Below, in pieces: positions 24,593 through 33,965 of a stretch of DNA of 57,364 nucleotides. Position numbers and translations under genes: made by a program. The stretch comes from Autumnicola lenta (lineage in GTDB: Bacteria; Bacteroidota; Bacteroidia; Flavobacteriales; Flavobacteriaceae): the NCBI RefSeq assembly GCF_031846515.1, contig NZ_JAVRHO010000023.1, positions 1 to 57,364 of the forward strand, read 5' to 3'. Each line of letters opens with the position of its first letter. The stretch's first letter is position 1. Under the pieces are notes generated by a model, which was not told where the DNA came from, searched no databases, and worked only from the letters and a program-made list of their open reading frames with translations.

Positions 24593-24733
24593 ATAACTGA
24601 ATTTCAACCAGCAAATGTGAAGCTTTTTTATTAAAAAGCTCACCTGCAAAGGTTATTAAAAGTTTAACAATATGCGCCTACCTATTTCGTATCTTAAGAA
24701 TAAGCAATTTATTAACCACTAAAATTAATTATT

Positions 24734-24934
24734 ATGGCTGTTTTAAAAGTAATAGAAGTAATGGCAAATTCCAATAAAAGCTGGGAAGATGCCGCTAAAA
24801 ATGCTGTTAAGCACGCAGCAAAATCTATAAAAAACATCAAGTCCGTCTATATTAAAGAGCAGACGGCAGATGTAGAAGGCGAGAACCTTATAGATTATCG
24901 GGTAAATGTAAAAATCACTTTTGAAGTCGACTAG
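24734..24934 (+). CDS. Dodecin family flavin-binding protein
   Basis: A 66-residue protein matching dodecin: a beta strand with KVIEVMANSNKSWEDA, a helix AAKNAVKHAAKSIKNI, then strands with YIKEQTADVEG and YRVNVKITFEVD. Dodecins form hollow dodecamers that store or buffer riboflavin, FMN or lumichrome. The conserved flavin-stacking tryptophan (SW near residue 18) is present. It is a single gene, divergent from the phosphate transporter, closed by a hairpin terminator 27 bases after the stop. Confidence 0.93.
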   Translation: MAVLKVIEVMANSNKSWEDAAKNAVKHAAKSIKNIKSVYIKEQTADVEGENLIDYRVNVKITFEVD

Positions 24935-24961
24935 ATAGTCCAGAAATTTTTTAGAAACCAA

Positions 24962-24987
24962 ACTCCCACTCATAGGGAGTTTTTTTT
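24962..24987 (+). terminator. Terminator of the dodecin gene
   Basis: ACTCCC pairs with GGGAGT around ACTCATA and is followed by eight T. It is a compact intrinsic terminator 27 bases after the dodecin stop codon. Confidence 0.85.
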
Positions 24988-25050
24988 GATAAAGTTTTAT
25001 AAAAGATCTCTCCAGTTCTTAAATCGCAACTTTAAAGAAAATAAAAACCG

Positions 25051-25087
25051 AAAGTGTCCAGGATTGAATGCCGGAGATCGGCACTTT
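25051..25087 (+). other. Unassigned structured element in the dodecin-mscS spacer
   Basis: In the 292-base spacer, AAAGTGTC (25051-25058) pairs with GGCACTTT (25080-25087) with one G-U pair, enclosing a 21-base loop that itself holds CCG-GAGAT-CGG. It is neither adjacent to a coding end nor backed by a long U-tract. The rest of the spacer holds the dodecin terminator and the mscS -7 box; nothing else was seen. Confidence 0.3.
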
Positions 25088-25202
25088 TAAATTTTCTCAA
25101 AATAAATACCAAAATTTAACGTGTGTCGAGAATTCTGCTTATGTGATGAAACGTTTTAACAAAAATTAAACACTTAAAATTCCTTTTTCTTTGGGTAAAA
25201 TA

Positions 25203-25210
25203 TAAATTTG
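25203..25210 (+). promoter_or_regulatory. Likely -7 box of mscS
   Basis: TAAATTTG, an exact TAnnTTTG, ends 16 bases before the mscS ATG. A TTG occurs nine bases upstream, too close for the usual spacing, so only the -7 half is supported. Confidence 0.45.
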
Positions 25211-25226
25211 CACAAAATTTTAAATA

Positions 25227-26102
25227 ATGGAGCAAATTCAGGATTGGGAAATGTATGCTAAAGAATACACCCAAAAATTCATAGATTTTTTACCAGACCT
25301 ATTAGCGGCAATCTTTATGCTGCTAATTGGATTGTGGATTATTCGGATTATTGTAAAATACATTCGAAAAATAGCTGATTCCAGAGGATACGATCCTGCT
25401 CTCGAAAATTTTATTGTAAGCCTTATAAATTGGGGGCTGAAAATCTTATTGTTTGTAGTAGTCATTTCTCAGTTGGGAATTGAAACCACTTCCCTTGTTG
25501 CTGCTATAGGTGCCGCCGGACTGGCTATTGGTCTTGCCTTACAGGGTTCTTTATCCAATTTTGCAGGTGGAGTACTTATTATAATGCTGAAACCATTTAA
25601 ACTTGGGGACTGGATTGAGGCTCAGGGTGTTTCGGGAAGTGTGGTAGAAATTTCTCTTTTCTATACTAAACTTAATACTTTTGGAAATCAAAGGGTAGTG
25701 ATTCCCAATGGCGAGCTTAGCAATGATAATATTACCAACTATAGTCATAATGAAACAAGAAGGGAAAATTTAACCTTCGGAATTTCCTATGACAATGATA
25801 TAAAGAAAGCTAAAGAAGTTCTTCAAAACCTGGTAAACGAACAAAAAGATATCGTTGAAGATCCGGCTCCGCAAATTTTAGTAGGAGAACTTGGAGATAA
25901 TTCTGTTAATCTCTTGGTTAGATACTTTGCCCCTAACAGCGTTTTTTGGGATATTCACTGGTATATGATAGAAGAAGGTAAAATACGATTGGAAGCAGCC
26001 GGAATGACTATACCTTACCCGCAACGTGATGTTTACATTTACGATCAGACAAAAATGAACGGAACTGTTGAAAAAGAATCTAAACCCACGATAGAATCAT
26101 AG
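25227..26102 (+). CDS. mscS: Small-conductance mechanosensitive channel MscS
   Basis: A 291-residue inner-membrane channel. Three helices lead to the pore-lining helix with GAAGLAIGLALQGSLSNFAGGV, the classic MscS TM3 glycine-alanine pattern, followed by the beta-domain motif FKLGDWIEAQGVSG and VVIPNGELSNDNITNYS. It opens under membrane tension to release solutes during osmotic downshock. Length matches the E. coli protein. It stands alone and is convergent with tsaB, with 23 bases between stops. Confidence 0.96.
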   Translation: MEQIQDWEMYAKEYTQKFIDFLPDLLAAIFMLLIGLWIIRIIVKYIRKIADSRGYDPALENFIVSLINWGLKILLFVVVISQLGIETTSLVAAIGAAGLAIGLALQGSLSNFAGGVLIIMLKPFKLGDWIEAQGVSGSVVEISLFYTKLNTFGNQRVVIPNGELSNDNITNYSHNETRRENLTFGISYDNDIKKAKEVLQNLVNEQKDIVEDPAPQILVGELGDNSVNLLVRYFAPNSVFWDIHWYMIEEGKIRLEAAGMTIPYPQRDVYIYDQTKMNGTVEKESKPTIES

Positions 26103-26125
26103 AAATAGAAAATAATGTCATTCTA

Positions 26126-26785
26126 TTAACCGGCTATAAAGTCTTTTAAGTAGTAAGGTTCAAAATAAGCGACATCTTCCATGTCGATTATTTTGAATTT
26201 ATAATTTGCTAAAGAAGTAATTTCCCTAGCCGAGGGTAATTTGCCATCTATAAAAACCGCATTAGGATGAGCACATATCTTCTGAAATTTTTCCACTCCG
26301 TTACCAATAAAATATATCTTCTGGGTTTCGAGGTATGACCGGTAAGAATCCTCATCTAATATTTCTGCCTTTGTTTCCCTTATCTGCTCATAATTTTTGT
26401 TAAAAACTGCAGAATAAACTTCCATTCTTCTGGCATCTAACAAAGGAATAATTAACCCTTCGTTTGTTTTAACCTGATGTGCAAGCGAAGTTAAAGTAGG
26501 AACAGAAATAAGCGGAATGTCAAGGGAAAAGCATAGCCCTTTAGCAGCAGATACACCTATTCTTAAACCAGTATATGAGCCTGGTCCTTTACTAATAGCC
26601 ACAGCATCAAGGTCTTTGTTCTCTAACCCGTTTTCTTTAAGAATTTCCTCGATAAAAACATGCAACTTTTCTGCATGCGAGTACTTATCACTATTATCTT
26701 CCTTTAATGCCAAAACCACTCCTTCTTTAGCTATAGCTACAGAGCAGTTTGTTGTGGCGGTTTCAATACAGAGTATAATTGCCAA
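26126..26785 (-). CDS. tsaB: tRNA threonylcarbamoyladenosine biosynthesis protein TsaB
   Basis: A 219-residue protein of the ASKHA fold. It starts AIILCIETATTNCSVAI and contains SKGPGSYTGLRIGVSAAKGL, the TsaB signature. TsaB is the non-catalytic scaffold that with TsaD and TsaE makes the universal t6A modification of ANN-decoding tRNAs. The start is TTG at 26785; no ATG is nearby in frame. It begins 12 bases after the adaptor gene of the efflux operon and is probably its last cistron, an essential gene placed behind a transport operon. Confidence 0.94.
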   Translation of the reverse strand: MAIILCIETATTNCSVAIAKEGVVLALKEDNSDKYSHAEKLHVFIEEILKENGLENKDLDAVAISKGPGSYTGLRIGVSAAKGLCFSLDIPLISVPTLTSLAHQVKTNEGLIIPLLDARRMEVYSAVFNKNYEQIRETKAEILDEDSYRSYLETQKIYFIGNGVEKFQKICAHPNAVFIDGKLPSAREITSLANYKFKIIDMEDVAYFEPYYLKDFIAG

Positions 26786-26797
26786 TGTTTTCTTTTT

Positions 26798-28069
26798 TTA
26801 TTCCTGAGAAGGATTTATATCTCCCGCAACTTCAATTTTATCGCCGGCCTCAAGGCCTTTGGTCACCGTATTGTATGGACCTGTAATAACTACGTCCCCC
26901 TCTGTAAGCCCTTCAGTGATTTCGATCTGTGAATCATCCTGTATTCCGGTCTTAACTACCTGAAGCCGGGCTTCATCCCCTTCTTTTAAAAACACTGCCT
27001 CAAAACGCTCCCCTGAAGCGGCTGCATTCTGAGATCCTGTTTTACTTGATATAGTATCACTTTTAATAACAATTGCACTTATAGGAACACCCAAAACACT
27101 ATTTCGACTGTTGGTAATGATATCGACAGTTGCGGTCATTCCCGGACGAAAAGGAGAAAAGTTCTCTGGTTTCCCTTCAATTAGCTCCTGATATGATTCC
27201 TCGAGGATGCGCACTTTTACTTTAAAATTCGTTACCTGATCTGAGGTCAATTCGGAATCGGCAGAATTCGATATTTCCGTAACCAATCCCCCAAATTCTT
27301 TCCCAAGGTATGCATCAACTTCTACAATGGTGGAATCACCAACAGAAACTTTTACTATATCATTCTCATTTACGTCAACTTCAACTTCCATGTTTGAAAG
27401 ATCAGCTACTCTCATAATTTCAGTTCCTGCCATTTGTTGAGTCCCTACTACCCTTTCTCCAAGTTCCGCATCGAGTTTAGAAATTGTACCCGTCATAGGA
27501 GCGTAGATATTTGTTCTGCTAAGATTATCTCTTGCTTCAGTAACAGAAGCTGCCGAACTCTGCATATTGTAAAACGCCGATTCTTTGCTCGCTTCAGCCA
27601 CTTCATAATTAGAAACGATCTGATCCCATTCTGCCTTAGAAATCACCCCTTTCTCAAAAAGCTGTTTGTTTCTTTCATAATTTGCAGTTGCTTGTTTTAA
27701 ACTTGCCTCGGTCTGGGCGTAATTCGCTCTCATATTCTGAAGACCAGCCTCTGCCCGCTGTACGCTGGATTGGTAAATATCAGGATTTACCCGTACAAGA
27801 AGATCACCTTTTTCGACCATTTGTCCTTCAACTACCGGCAACTCTATAATTTCTCCTGAAACTTCTGATGATAATTTAACCTCCACCTCTGGCTGAATTT
27901 TCCCTGTTGCTGAAACTGTTTCGGTCAGACTAATAGGATGTACTTCAGACACTTCTACTTGCTTATAATTACCACTTTTGCCGTACCATCCTTCTTTCTT
28001 TCCAACAATAAGCAATACAATAAGAACTATAACAACCCCAATAATTATATAAATAGTTTTCTTTTTCAT
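26798..28069 (-). CDS. Periplasmic adaptor of a tripartite ABC efflux system (second copy)
   Basis: A 423-residue HlyD/MacA-type membrane fusion protein. A single N-terminal helix (IIIGVVIVLIVLLIVG) anchors it in the inner membrane. A biotinyl-lipoyl half motif (SSEVSGEIIELPVVEGQMVEKGD) precedes a long coiled-coil hairpin and a return half, APMTGTISKL. Beta-barrel domains follow to VITGPYNTV. It lies between tolC and tsaB, three bases after the tolC gene's stop. It shares layout with the other adaptor in the operon but is only weakly alike in sequence, so the two probably are not simple duplicates. Confidence 0.93.
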   Translation of the reverse strand: MKKKTIYIIIGVVIVLIVLLIVGKKEGWYGKSGNYKQVEVSEVHPISLTETVSATGKIQPEVEVKLSSEVSGEIIELPVVEGQMVEKGDLLVRVNPDIYQSSVQRAEAGLQNMRANYAQTEASLKQATANYERNKQLFEKGVISKAEWDQIVSNYEVAEASKESAFYNMQSSAASVTEARDNLSRTNIYAPMTGTISKLDAELGERVVGTQQMAGTEIMRVADLSNMEVEVDVNENDIVKVSVGDSTIVEVDAYLGKEFGGLVTEISNSADSELTSDQVTNFKVKVRILEESYQELIEGKPENFSPFRPGMTATVDIITNSRNSVLGVPISAIVIKSDTISSKTGSQNAAASGERFEAVFLKEGDEARLQVVKTGIQDDSQIEITEGLTEGDVVITGPYNTVTKGLEAGDKIEVAGDINPSQE

Positions 28070-28072
28070 TTC

Positions 28073-29509
28073 TTAAAATTTTAATTCAGTCACAGGCATT
28101 CCAAAATACAATTCTATAACTTTAATATTAAAAATATAATCGAATTTCGCCCGTAAAACCTCCCTTTGAGCGTTTTCATATCTAACTTTTGCCTGGCTAA
28201 AGTCAAAGGCATTGGTTAAACCTACTTCAAAACGCTGATTTGCATACTCATACGCCAACTCCTGAGCATTTGCGGCAACAATCGCTGCTTCGTAAGCTTC
28301 ATATGCTCCTTCTGCATCCACATAAGCCTGGTAAACATCTGCTTCAAGATCCAGTGCTGCTTGTTCGAGCTGATATTCTGCTCTTTGCACGTTAATTTCA
28401 CTTCTCTTAACCTGGTTACGTGTAGCCCAGCCATTGAAAATTGGAATATTTAGCTGCACACCGTAACTCACTCCATCATTCCTTTGTAACTGTTCAAAAA
28501 ATGGCAAAGGATTGCCAAGTGTACTCACAGTATTTGGAGTAACCACTATTTCATTGGTATTTTCAACGACTCCAATCTGCCGGGTTGGCTCATCGGGATC
28601 AGTTTCAAAACCAATAATTCTTCCGGCACCAGATTCCCTGGTGTTATAGTTAAAAAAAGCTCCAAGACTGGGCAAATATGCCGCACGGGCCATTTCCACA
28701 TCCATTTCTGCCAGCTCCATATTTGTTTCAGCTATTTTTATTTCCGTTCTCTCTGCTTTAGCTTTTTCAATAATACTACTTACAGAATTTTCAAGAACCT
28801 CGGCACCCAATATATCGTAATCTCTCTCCACAATATCAAAGCTGTCATAATCCTTTATTAAAAGAATCTGGGCAAGATTAATAAGCGAAATCTTCACATT
28901 GTTTTTAGCAATAATAATGCGCTGCCTTTCATCGGCATTAGAGGCCATAATTTCCAACAGATCCCCTTCCGGAAGGCTTCCTGCATCTACAAGTTCCTGC
29001 GTTCTCTCCATCTGTTCCTGAGTGACTAAATTTTGGGATCTCAGTACTTCCAGATTTTGTTTATTGAATAAAACCTGAAGATAAGAATCAACAACAAAAA
29101 GTGTAATGTCATTTTCCATCTGTTCCAGGGAATATTCCGCTGCAAGTCTGGATATTCTGGCCCTCTGTAATTGCTTAAAATTACGAAGTCCATCAAATAA
29201 TGTAAGACCGGCAGTAACTCCTGCTGAAAAGTTCCTGGTGGTTTGGGTTTGAAGGACTCCTGTAGTAACATTTGTTGTTAAACCTGTATTCCAGGAATTA
29301 CTTGCTGAAGCATTTACGCTGGGAATAAAGTTACCAAGCGCGTCCAGCCTCTCAATATCGGCTACTTCAAGATCCAGTTGCGACTGTTTAATTGAGATAT
29401 TATTTTCCAGGGCACGGTTTACACACTCCTGTAAGGTCCACTCTTTTTCCTGGGCGTTAGCCAAAAGACCTGTAAAAAACAAGATGGCTAAAAAGCTAAA
29501 TTTATTCAT
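28073..29509 (-). CDS. TolC family outer-membrane efflux channel
   Basis: A 478-residue protein. The signal peptide (FLAILFFTGLLANAQ) is followed by WTLQECVNRALENNISIKQ, the typical TolC start, and the internal duplication repeats the helical barrel pattern (AELEAYEAA type helices near residues 400-450). The family builds trimeric tunnels through periplasm and outer membrane for drugs, siderophores or peptides. It stands between two adaptors in the operon, so it is the probable exit duct of the ABC system encoded upstream. Substrate unknown. Confidence 0.94.
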   Translation of the reverse strand: MNKFSFLAILFFTGLLANAQEKEWTLQECVNRALENNISIKQSQLDLEVADIERLDALGNFIPSVNASASNSWNTGLTTNVTTGVLQTQTTRNFSAGVTAGLTLFDGLRNFKQLQRARISRLAAEYSLEQMENDITLFVVDSYLQVLFNKQNLEVLRSQNLVTQEQMERTQELVDAGSLPEGDLLEIMASNADERQRIIIAKNNVKISLINLAQILLIKDYDSFDIVERDYDILGAEVLENSVSSIIEKAKAERTEIKIAETNMELAEMDVEMARAAYLPSLGAFFNYNTRESGAGRIIGFETDPDEPTRQIGVVENTNEIVVTPNTVSTLGNPLPFFEQLQRNDGVSYGVQLNIPIFNGWATRNQVKRSEINVQRAEYQLEQAALDLEADVYQAYVDAEGAYEAYEAAIVAANAQELAYEYANQRFEVGLTNAFDFSQAKVRYENAQREVLRAKFDYIFNIKVIELYFGMPVTELKF

Positions 29510-29568
29510 AATTATGGTTGTGAAAGATATGTCTGTAATAGTTAGAAGATGTTACATTCTAATTAGGA

Positions 29569-30687
29569 CTAATTAGATGTGAAAGATTCAGCTGGCTTCA
29601 GCTGATTCCATACTTTTATTTTTGAATCTTTAGTAATTCCGCTCTTCACCTCCACATATATCCCATCACTTACTCCAAGTTCCAAATCCTTACGCTCAAA
29701 CTGCTGATCCCCGGTTGCCACCTCAACATAAGGTTGTTGTGTTTCTGTATCAAATTGCACAAGCGCTTCCTTTATAGCCAAAACATTGTCCACTTTCGCA
29801 AGAATAATAGATGCATTTGCGCTTAAGCCTGCACGTATAAATGTAGTATCTGCTTTTTCCAGCGTTCCCTTAATATCAAATTGAATAGCACCGTTCTCTT
29901 CAACACCTTTAGGCGCAATGTAATCCAGAATCGCGTTAAAAGTTTTATTTTCTATCGCACCCACGCTTATTTGAAGTGGAAGATCTTCCTTAATTTTTCC
30001 GACTTCACTCTCGTCAACTTTTCCTTCAAAGATCATTTTGTTCACATCTGCCAAAGTAGCAATGGTAGTACCATCGTTAAAGTTGTTACTTTCGATAACC
30101 TGGTTTCCTGTTTTTACAGGGACATCCAGCACCATCCCGTCTATTGTTGAGCGAATTAATGTATTGGCAGCAGTTCCAATTCCACTGGTTGTACCTGTTT
30201 GAATAATTTCAAAATTTTGCTGCGCAGATTTATATGACTGCTGCGCTCTTTTATAAGCTACTTCCGCCTCTTGAAAGTCATTAGCCGAAATCACTCCTTT
30301 ATCATATAAAGCCTTTTGACGATTATAGTTTTGCTGTTCGTTATCAAAGTTTATTCTTGCAGTAGCCACGCCATCTTTAGCACTCTGTAAAGAAGAAACA
30401 TTGGGAATAACCCTTATTCTTGCAATAAGATCACCAGATTTTATCTTCTCTCCAGCTTCTATATAAATTTCGTCTATTATACCTGAGATATTTGGTTTAA
30501 TAAGCACTTCCTCCTTAGGCACAATACTTCCTGTAGCCACTGTTTTCTTAATAATGGTTTGTTCTGAAGGTTGCTCTGTTTCATAGGTCACAGGATCTTC
30601 CTGATTTTTCTGATACAAGTAATAAAGAGCGCCGAAGAAAGTTACTGCTATTAGTACTAAAATGATGATGGTGAAAACTTTTTTCAT
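29569..30687 (-). CDS. Periplasmic adaptor of a tripartite ABC efflux system (first copy)
   Basis: A 372-residue membrane fusion protein with an N-terminal helix (FTIIILVLIAVTFFGALYYL). The lipoyl half motif is KPNISGIIDEIYIEAGEKIKSGD, then a coiled-coil hairpin rich in Q and A, the return half STIDGMVLDVPVKTG, and beta domains ending in IKVWNQLKP. MacA-like adaptors connect MacB-like permeases to TolC. It follows the second permease by 24 bases. It differs from the second adaptor in length and in its N-terminal region. Confidence 0.93.
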   Translation of the reverse strand: MKKVFTIIILVLIAVTFFGALYYLYQKNQEDPVTYETEQPSEQTIIKKTVATGSIVPKEEVLIKPNISGIIDEIYIEAGEKIKSGDLIARIRVIPNVSSLQSAKDGVATARINFDNEQQNYNRQKALYDKGVISANDFQEAEVAYKRAQQSYKSAQQNFEIIQTGTTSGIGTAANTLIRSTIDGMVLDVPVKTGNQVIESNNFNDGTTIATLADVNKMIFEGKVDESEVGKIKEDLPLQISVGAIENKTFNAILDYIAPKGVEENGAIQFDIKGTLEKADTTFIRAGLSANASIILAKVDNVLAIKEALVQFDTETQQPYVEVATGDQQFERKDLELGVSDGIYVEVKSGITKDSKIKVWNQLKPAESFTSN

Positions 30688-30711
30688 TTCTTGATTGTGT
30701 TATTTCTTATT

Positions 30712-31977
30712 TTATTCTGTTCTTAATGCATCAACCGGATGAATTTTTATGGCATTCTGAGCCGGAATTAAACCTGCGAGTAAACCTGAAATTATTAAAA
30801 TTGTAAGCGCAGTGAAAATTACTCCTAAATCTACGCTGGGATTGGCAAACATCATTTCTGAAGTATCCATACCTTCCATTTTTAAATTTACCAGCACTAT
30901 TATCCCTGTTGCCATTGCAATCCCTGCCATACCTGAAATTACAGTGAGAAAAATGGATTCCATTAAAATTTGCCCTCTTATAGACCATGGAGTCGCACCA
31001 AGGGCACGTCTTACTCCTATCTCGTTGGTTCGCTCTTTCACCACAATTAGCATTATGTTGCTTATTCCAATTACCCCTGAAAGTAATACCAGGATTCCCA
31101 CAAAATATGCGACTCCTTTTAAAGCTATAAATAATCCATTCACTTTGCTGAATTCTTCATAAAGATCAAAATTTCCTATTGCCTGTTCTTCTTCAGGATG
31201 CAGAGAATGCCTTTCCTTCATAAGGTCAAAAACCTTTGACTTGAGATTTGTAATAGAAGAACCATCTTCTGCAGTTAATGCCATCCAGCCAACAGTTTCC
31301 CCCATATTAAACGCCTGTGAAAATGCAGTAAAAGGAACAAATATTTCTTTCTGTCCTTCTTCGGCATTACCTCCCCCATTTCCTTTTTTCTTATAGGTGC
31401 CAACAACCATGAAGTTTACTCCACTAACTTTTATATAAGTGCCGATAACTTCTTCCCCAATTTCATACAATCCTTTTTTCACCCCTTCTCCAATAACAGC
31501 AACTTTTCTATTACTATTAATATCATTATAGTTTATAAATCTCCCGGAAGTGATGTCCATGGGCTCCTGTTGAATAATTTCAGGATAATCGCCGTAAACA
31601 TTATAAGCCCCTGCATTTAAACCCCTTACCACATTATTAGCTCCTCCAAAACCGCCCAATTGATTGCGCGGTGATACAAACCTTAGCTGCGGAATATTCT
31701 GCTTTAATGAGGTGACATCATCCAGTTTAAAATCATACCTTCTCCCTTTAGGCATACCTTTATAAGATTTGGAAGTTGTCCTGGTCCACATAAACATACT
31801 GTTGGTTGCAATACCACCAAAACCCTGTTTCACTCCATTTTCCAGCCCTCTGCCTGCAGCCAGAAGAATTACCAGAATAAATATTCCCCATAAAACTCCA
31901 AAAGCAGTTAGTAACGTCCTAAACCAGTTAGAACTTAAAGCTTCGATTATTTCACTCCATTTATCCCTGCTAAACAT
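30712..31977 (-). CDS. MacB-like ABC transporter permease (second copy)
   Basis: A 421-residue permease. An N-terminal helix with FRTLLTAFGVLWGIFILVIL precedes a large periplasmic domain of about 230 residues, then three C-terminal helices containing GISNIMLIVVKERTNEIGVRRALGA, the conserved coupling segment of the MacB/FtsX permease family. It lacks a fused ATPase and pairs with the single ATPase encoded two genes upstream. It starts two bases from the preceding permease's stop. It probably forms a heterodimer with that permease. Confidence 0.94.
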   Translation of the reverse strand: MFSRDKWSEIIEALSSNWFRTLLTAFGVLWGIFILVILLAAGRGLENGVKQGFGGIATNSMFMWTRTTSKSYKGMPKGRRYDFKLDDVTSLKQNIPQLRFVSPRNQLGGFGGANNVVRGLNAGAYNVYGDYPEIIQQEPMDITSGRFINYNDINSNRKVAVIGEGVKKGLYEIGEEVIGTYIKVSGVNFMVVGTYKKKGNGGGNAEEGQKEIFVPFTAFSQAFNMGETVGWMALTAEDGSSITNLKSKVFDLMKERHSLHPEEEQAIGNFDLYEEFSKVNGLFIALKGVAYFVGILVLLSGVIGISNIMLIVVKERTNEIGVRRALGATPWSIRGQILMESIFLTVISGMAGIAMATGIIVLVNLKMEGMDTSEMMFANPSVDLGVIFTALTILIISGLLAGLIPAQNAIKIHPVDALRTE

Positions 31978-31978
31978 A

Positions 31979-33226
31979 TTATTCGTCTCTTAAGGCAACA
32001 ATTGGTTTGATTTTAGCAGCACGTCTGGCAGGAAAAAATCCTGCGAGGGCACCAGCAACTATCAAAATAAAAACGGTAGAAATAGCTACATTAAAATTTA
32101 CCGAAGGGTTTGAGATATATTGGGTTTCGATAAGAGGCCCCACAAATTCCAATAGTGCCAGGCTAAAAATCAATCCCGCAAAACCTGCAATAGTCGTAAC
32201 AAAAATAGATTCGTGTAAAACCATACCAATAATGGAAAGTGGTTGAGCTCCAAGAGCTTTCCTTACCCCAATTTCTTTTGTTCTTTCTTTTACGATAATA
32301 AGCATAATGTTGCTCACCCCTACTATCCCGGCTATAATTGTACAAATTCCTACTCCCCAAAAGAAAAACCGAATCATATCCATAAGATCATAAAATCGTT
32401 TAGCATTCTCTAGGGAATTATTTATACTCACCGCACTGTTATCATCGGGAGCAATAGTATGCTTCTCCTTTAAATAAGCTTCAAGTTCTGCTGAAAAACG
32501 TTCTGATGAAGCAAGGGCTGCTTCAAAGTTTTTTTCCTCTTTCAGGGTAAAGGACAAATTCCTTATTTCATCATAACCGCCAAACACACGTTGTGCCGTA
32601 CCAAGCGGGAGAAAAACCCGGGACTCTTCCCGCTCCCCTGCCGGATCTGAAAAAACACCTATGACTTTAAAATTAATTCCTGAAATCTGAACATATTCCC
32701 CGATTGGATCCTTACCATCTTTAAAGAGATCATCTCTTACCTTCCTCCCAATTACCACATATTTTTCGAAATTTTTAAGGTCCTGTTCATTAATGTATCT
32801 TCCCTGTAACATGGCCTCATTTTCCAGAAACTGATAATCGGGCATAACACCTTCAACTCTATAGGAGCCAGATTCATTACCAAAATTTACAATTCCATTC
32901 CAAATTCTGTAAATAGAAGATTTATATTCCAGCTCATCTTCATGTGCCGCAACAGTATAGTTAAAATCCTCATTTCGCATGATTATATTCCGGCCTGGAT
33001 TAAGACCCTTATGTTCCTTTGTAGTTACCCCGGTCCAGATGTAAAGGATATTTTCAGCATCGCCCTTAAATTCACTGGAGATCCCGTTTTGCATTCCCTG
33101 TCCTATACCCAATAAAACGACGAGAATAAAAATCCCGGAAGCTACAGATATACCGGTAAGAAACGTCCTCAGCTTATTTTTACTGATCGTTTCAAAAATC
33201 TCCTGCCATCGTTCTATATCAAACAT
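31979..33226 (-). CDS. MacB-like ABC transporter permease (first copy)
   Basis: A 415-residue permease with the same layout: helix LRTFLTGISVASGIFILVVL, periplasmic domain to about residue 275, and the coupling segment GVSNIMLIIVKERTKEIGVRKALGA between C-terminal helices. Its start overlaps the ATPase gene's end by eight bases, indicating translational coupling. Together with the downstream permease it would form the membrane pair of a mechanotransmitting MacB-type exporter that drives periplasmic substrates through TolC. Substrate unknown. Confidence 0.94.
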   Translation of the reverse strand: MFDIERWQEIFETISKNKLRTFLTGISVASGIFILVVLLGIGQGMQNGISSEFKGDAENILYIWTGVTTKEHKGLNPGRNIIMRNEDFNYTVAAHEDELEYKSSIYRIWNGIVNFGNESGSYRVEGVMPDYQFLENEAMLQGRYINEQDLKNFEKYVVIGRKVRDDLFKDGKDPIGEYVQISGINFKVIGVFSDPAGEREESRVFLPLGTAQRVFGGYDEIRNLSFTLKEEKNFEAALASSERFSAELEAYLKEKHTIAPDDNSAVSINNSLENAKRFYDLMDMIRFFFWGVGICTIIAGIVGVSNIMLIIVKERTKEIGVRKALGAQPLSIIGMVLHESIFVTTIAGFAGLIFSLALLEFVGPLIETQYISNPSVNFNVAISTVFILIVAGALAGFFPARRAAKIKPIVALRDE

Positions 33227-33920
33227 TGCTCAGCGCTCTTATCTGGTCTACCCTGGTATCGTCTATAATTAAACCATCCTTCAAATTCACAATACGCTTG
33301 GTCATTTGAGCAATATCATGTTCATGTGTTACCACAAGTATTGTCCTACCCTCATCATTTATCCCCTGGATAAGGTCCATTACCTCATAGGAAGTTTTAG
33401 TATCCAATGCTCCGGTAGGTTCATCGGCAAGTAATACTTTTGGATTGGATGCCAACGCCCGGGCAATAGCCACGCGCTGTTTTTGACCTCCCGAAAGTTC
33501 GTTTGGTAAATGTCCGGACCATTTAGCAAGACCTACTTTCTCCAGATAAGCCATCGCTATATCTATCCGTTCACTGCGTTTTACGCCCTGATAATAAAGT
33601 GGGAGCGCTACATTGTCTAAAGCACTTTTGTAGGAAATAAGATTGAATGACTGAAAAATAAAACCTAAAAATTTGTTCCGGTAGCGGGCGGCTATTTTTT
33701 CATTTAGATTTTTAATAGGCAGACCATCTAGTGTATAGGAGCCGCTATCTGCCTCATCAAGCATTCCCAGGATATTAAGTAGCGTAGATTTTCCTGAACC
33801 TGAAGACCCCATAATAGAAACAAGTTCTCCTTCCTGCACACTAAAGTTAATACCCTTTAATACATGAAGAGAATTGCTCCCCATTTTGTAGGATTTATGC
33901 AAGTCTTTAATTTCAATCAT
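33219..33920 (-). CDS. ABC transporter ATP-binding protein, LolD/MacB type
   Basis: A 233-residue nucleotide-binding subunit. Walker A is MGSSGSGKST, the signature motif is LSGGQKQRVAIARALA, and Walker B is LLADEPTGALD, followed by the H-loop VTHEHDIA. DEPTGALD and the LNILGMLDEADSG segment are typical of the MacB/LolD/FtsE subfamily. It is the first gene of the seven-gene efflux operon. Two palindromes occur in the 260 bases upstream; they may control the operon. Confidence 0.96.
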   Translation of the reverse strand: MIEIKDLHKSYKMGSNSLHVLKGINFSVQEGELVSIMGSSGSGKSTLLNILGMLDEADSGSYTLDGLPIKNLNEKIAARYRNKFLGFIFQSFNLISYKSALDNVALPLYYQGVKRSERIDIAMAYLEKVGLAKWSGHLPNELSGGQKQRVAIARALASNPKVLLADEPTGALDTKTSYEVMDLIQGINDEGRTILVVTHEHDIAQMTKRIVNLKDGLIIDDTRVDQIRALSNV

Positions 33921-33943
33921 AATACCGAGAAATGAAAATTAAA

Positions 33944-33961
33944 AGCAGGTCATGACCGGCT
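33944..33961. promoter_or_regulatory. Palindrome upstream of the efflux operon
   Basis: AGC-A-GGTCATGACC-G-GCT is an 18-base dyad with one mismatched pair and a perfect ten-base core, centred about 32 bases before the ATPase start codon. The position fits an operator for a dimeric regulator. No regulator gene is adjacent. Confidence 0.4.
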
Positions 33962-33965
33962 TTAC

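Noticed and set aside
24935..25226. Small protein gene in the dodecin-mscS spacer
   Set aside because: No start with ribosome site and conserved-looking frame was found; only a terminator, a hairpin and a -7 box are seen.
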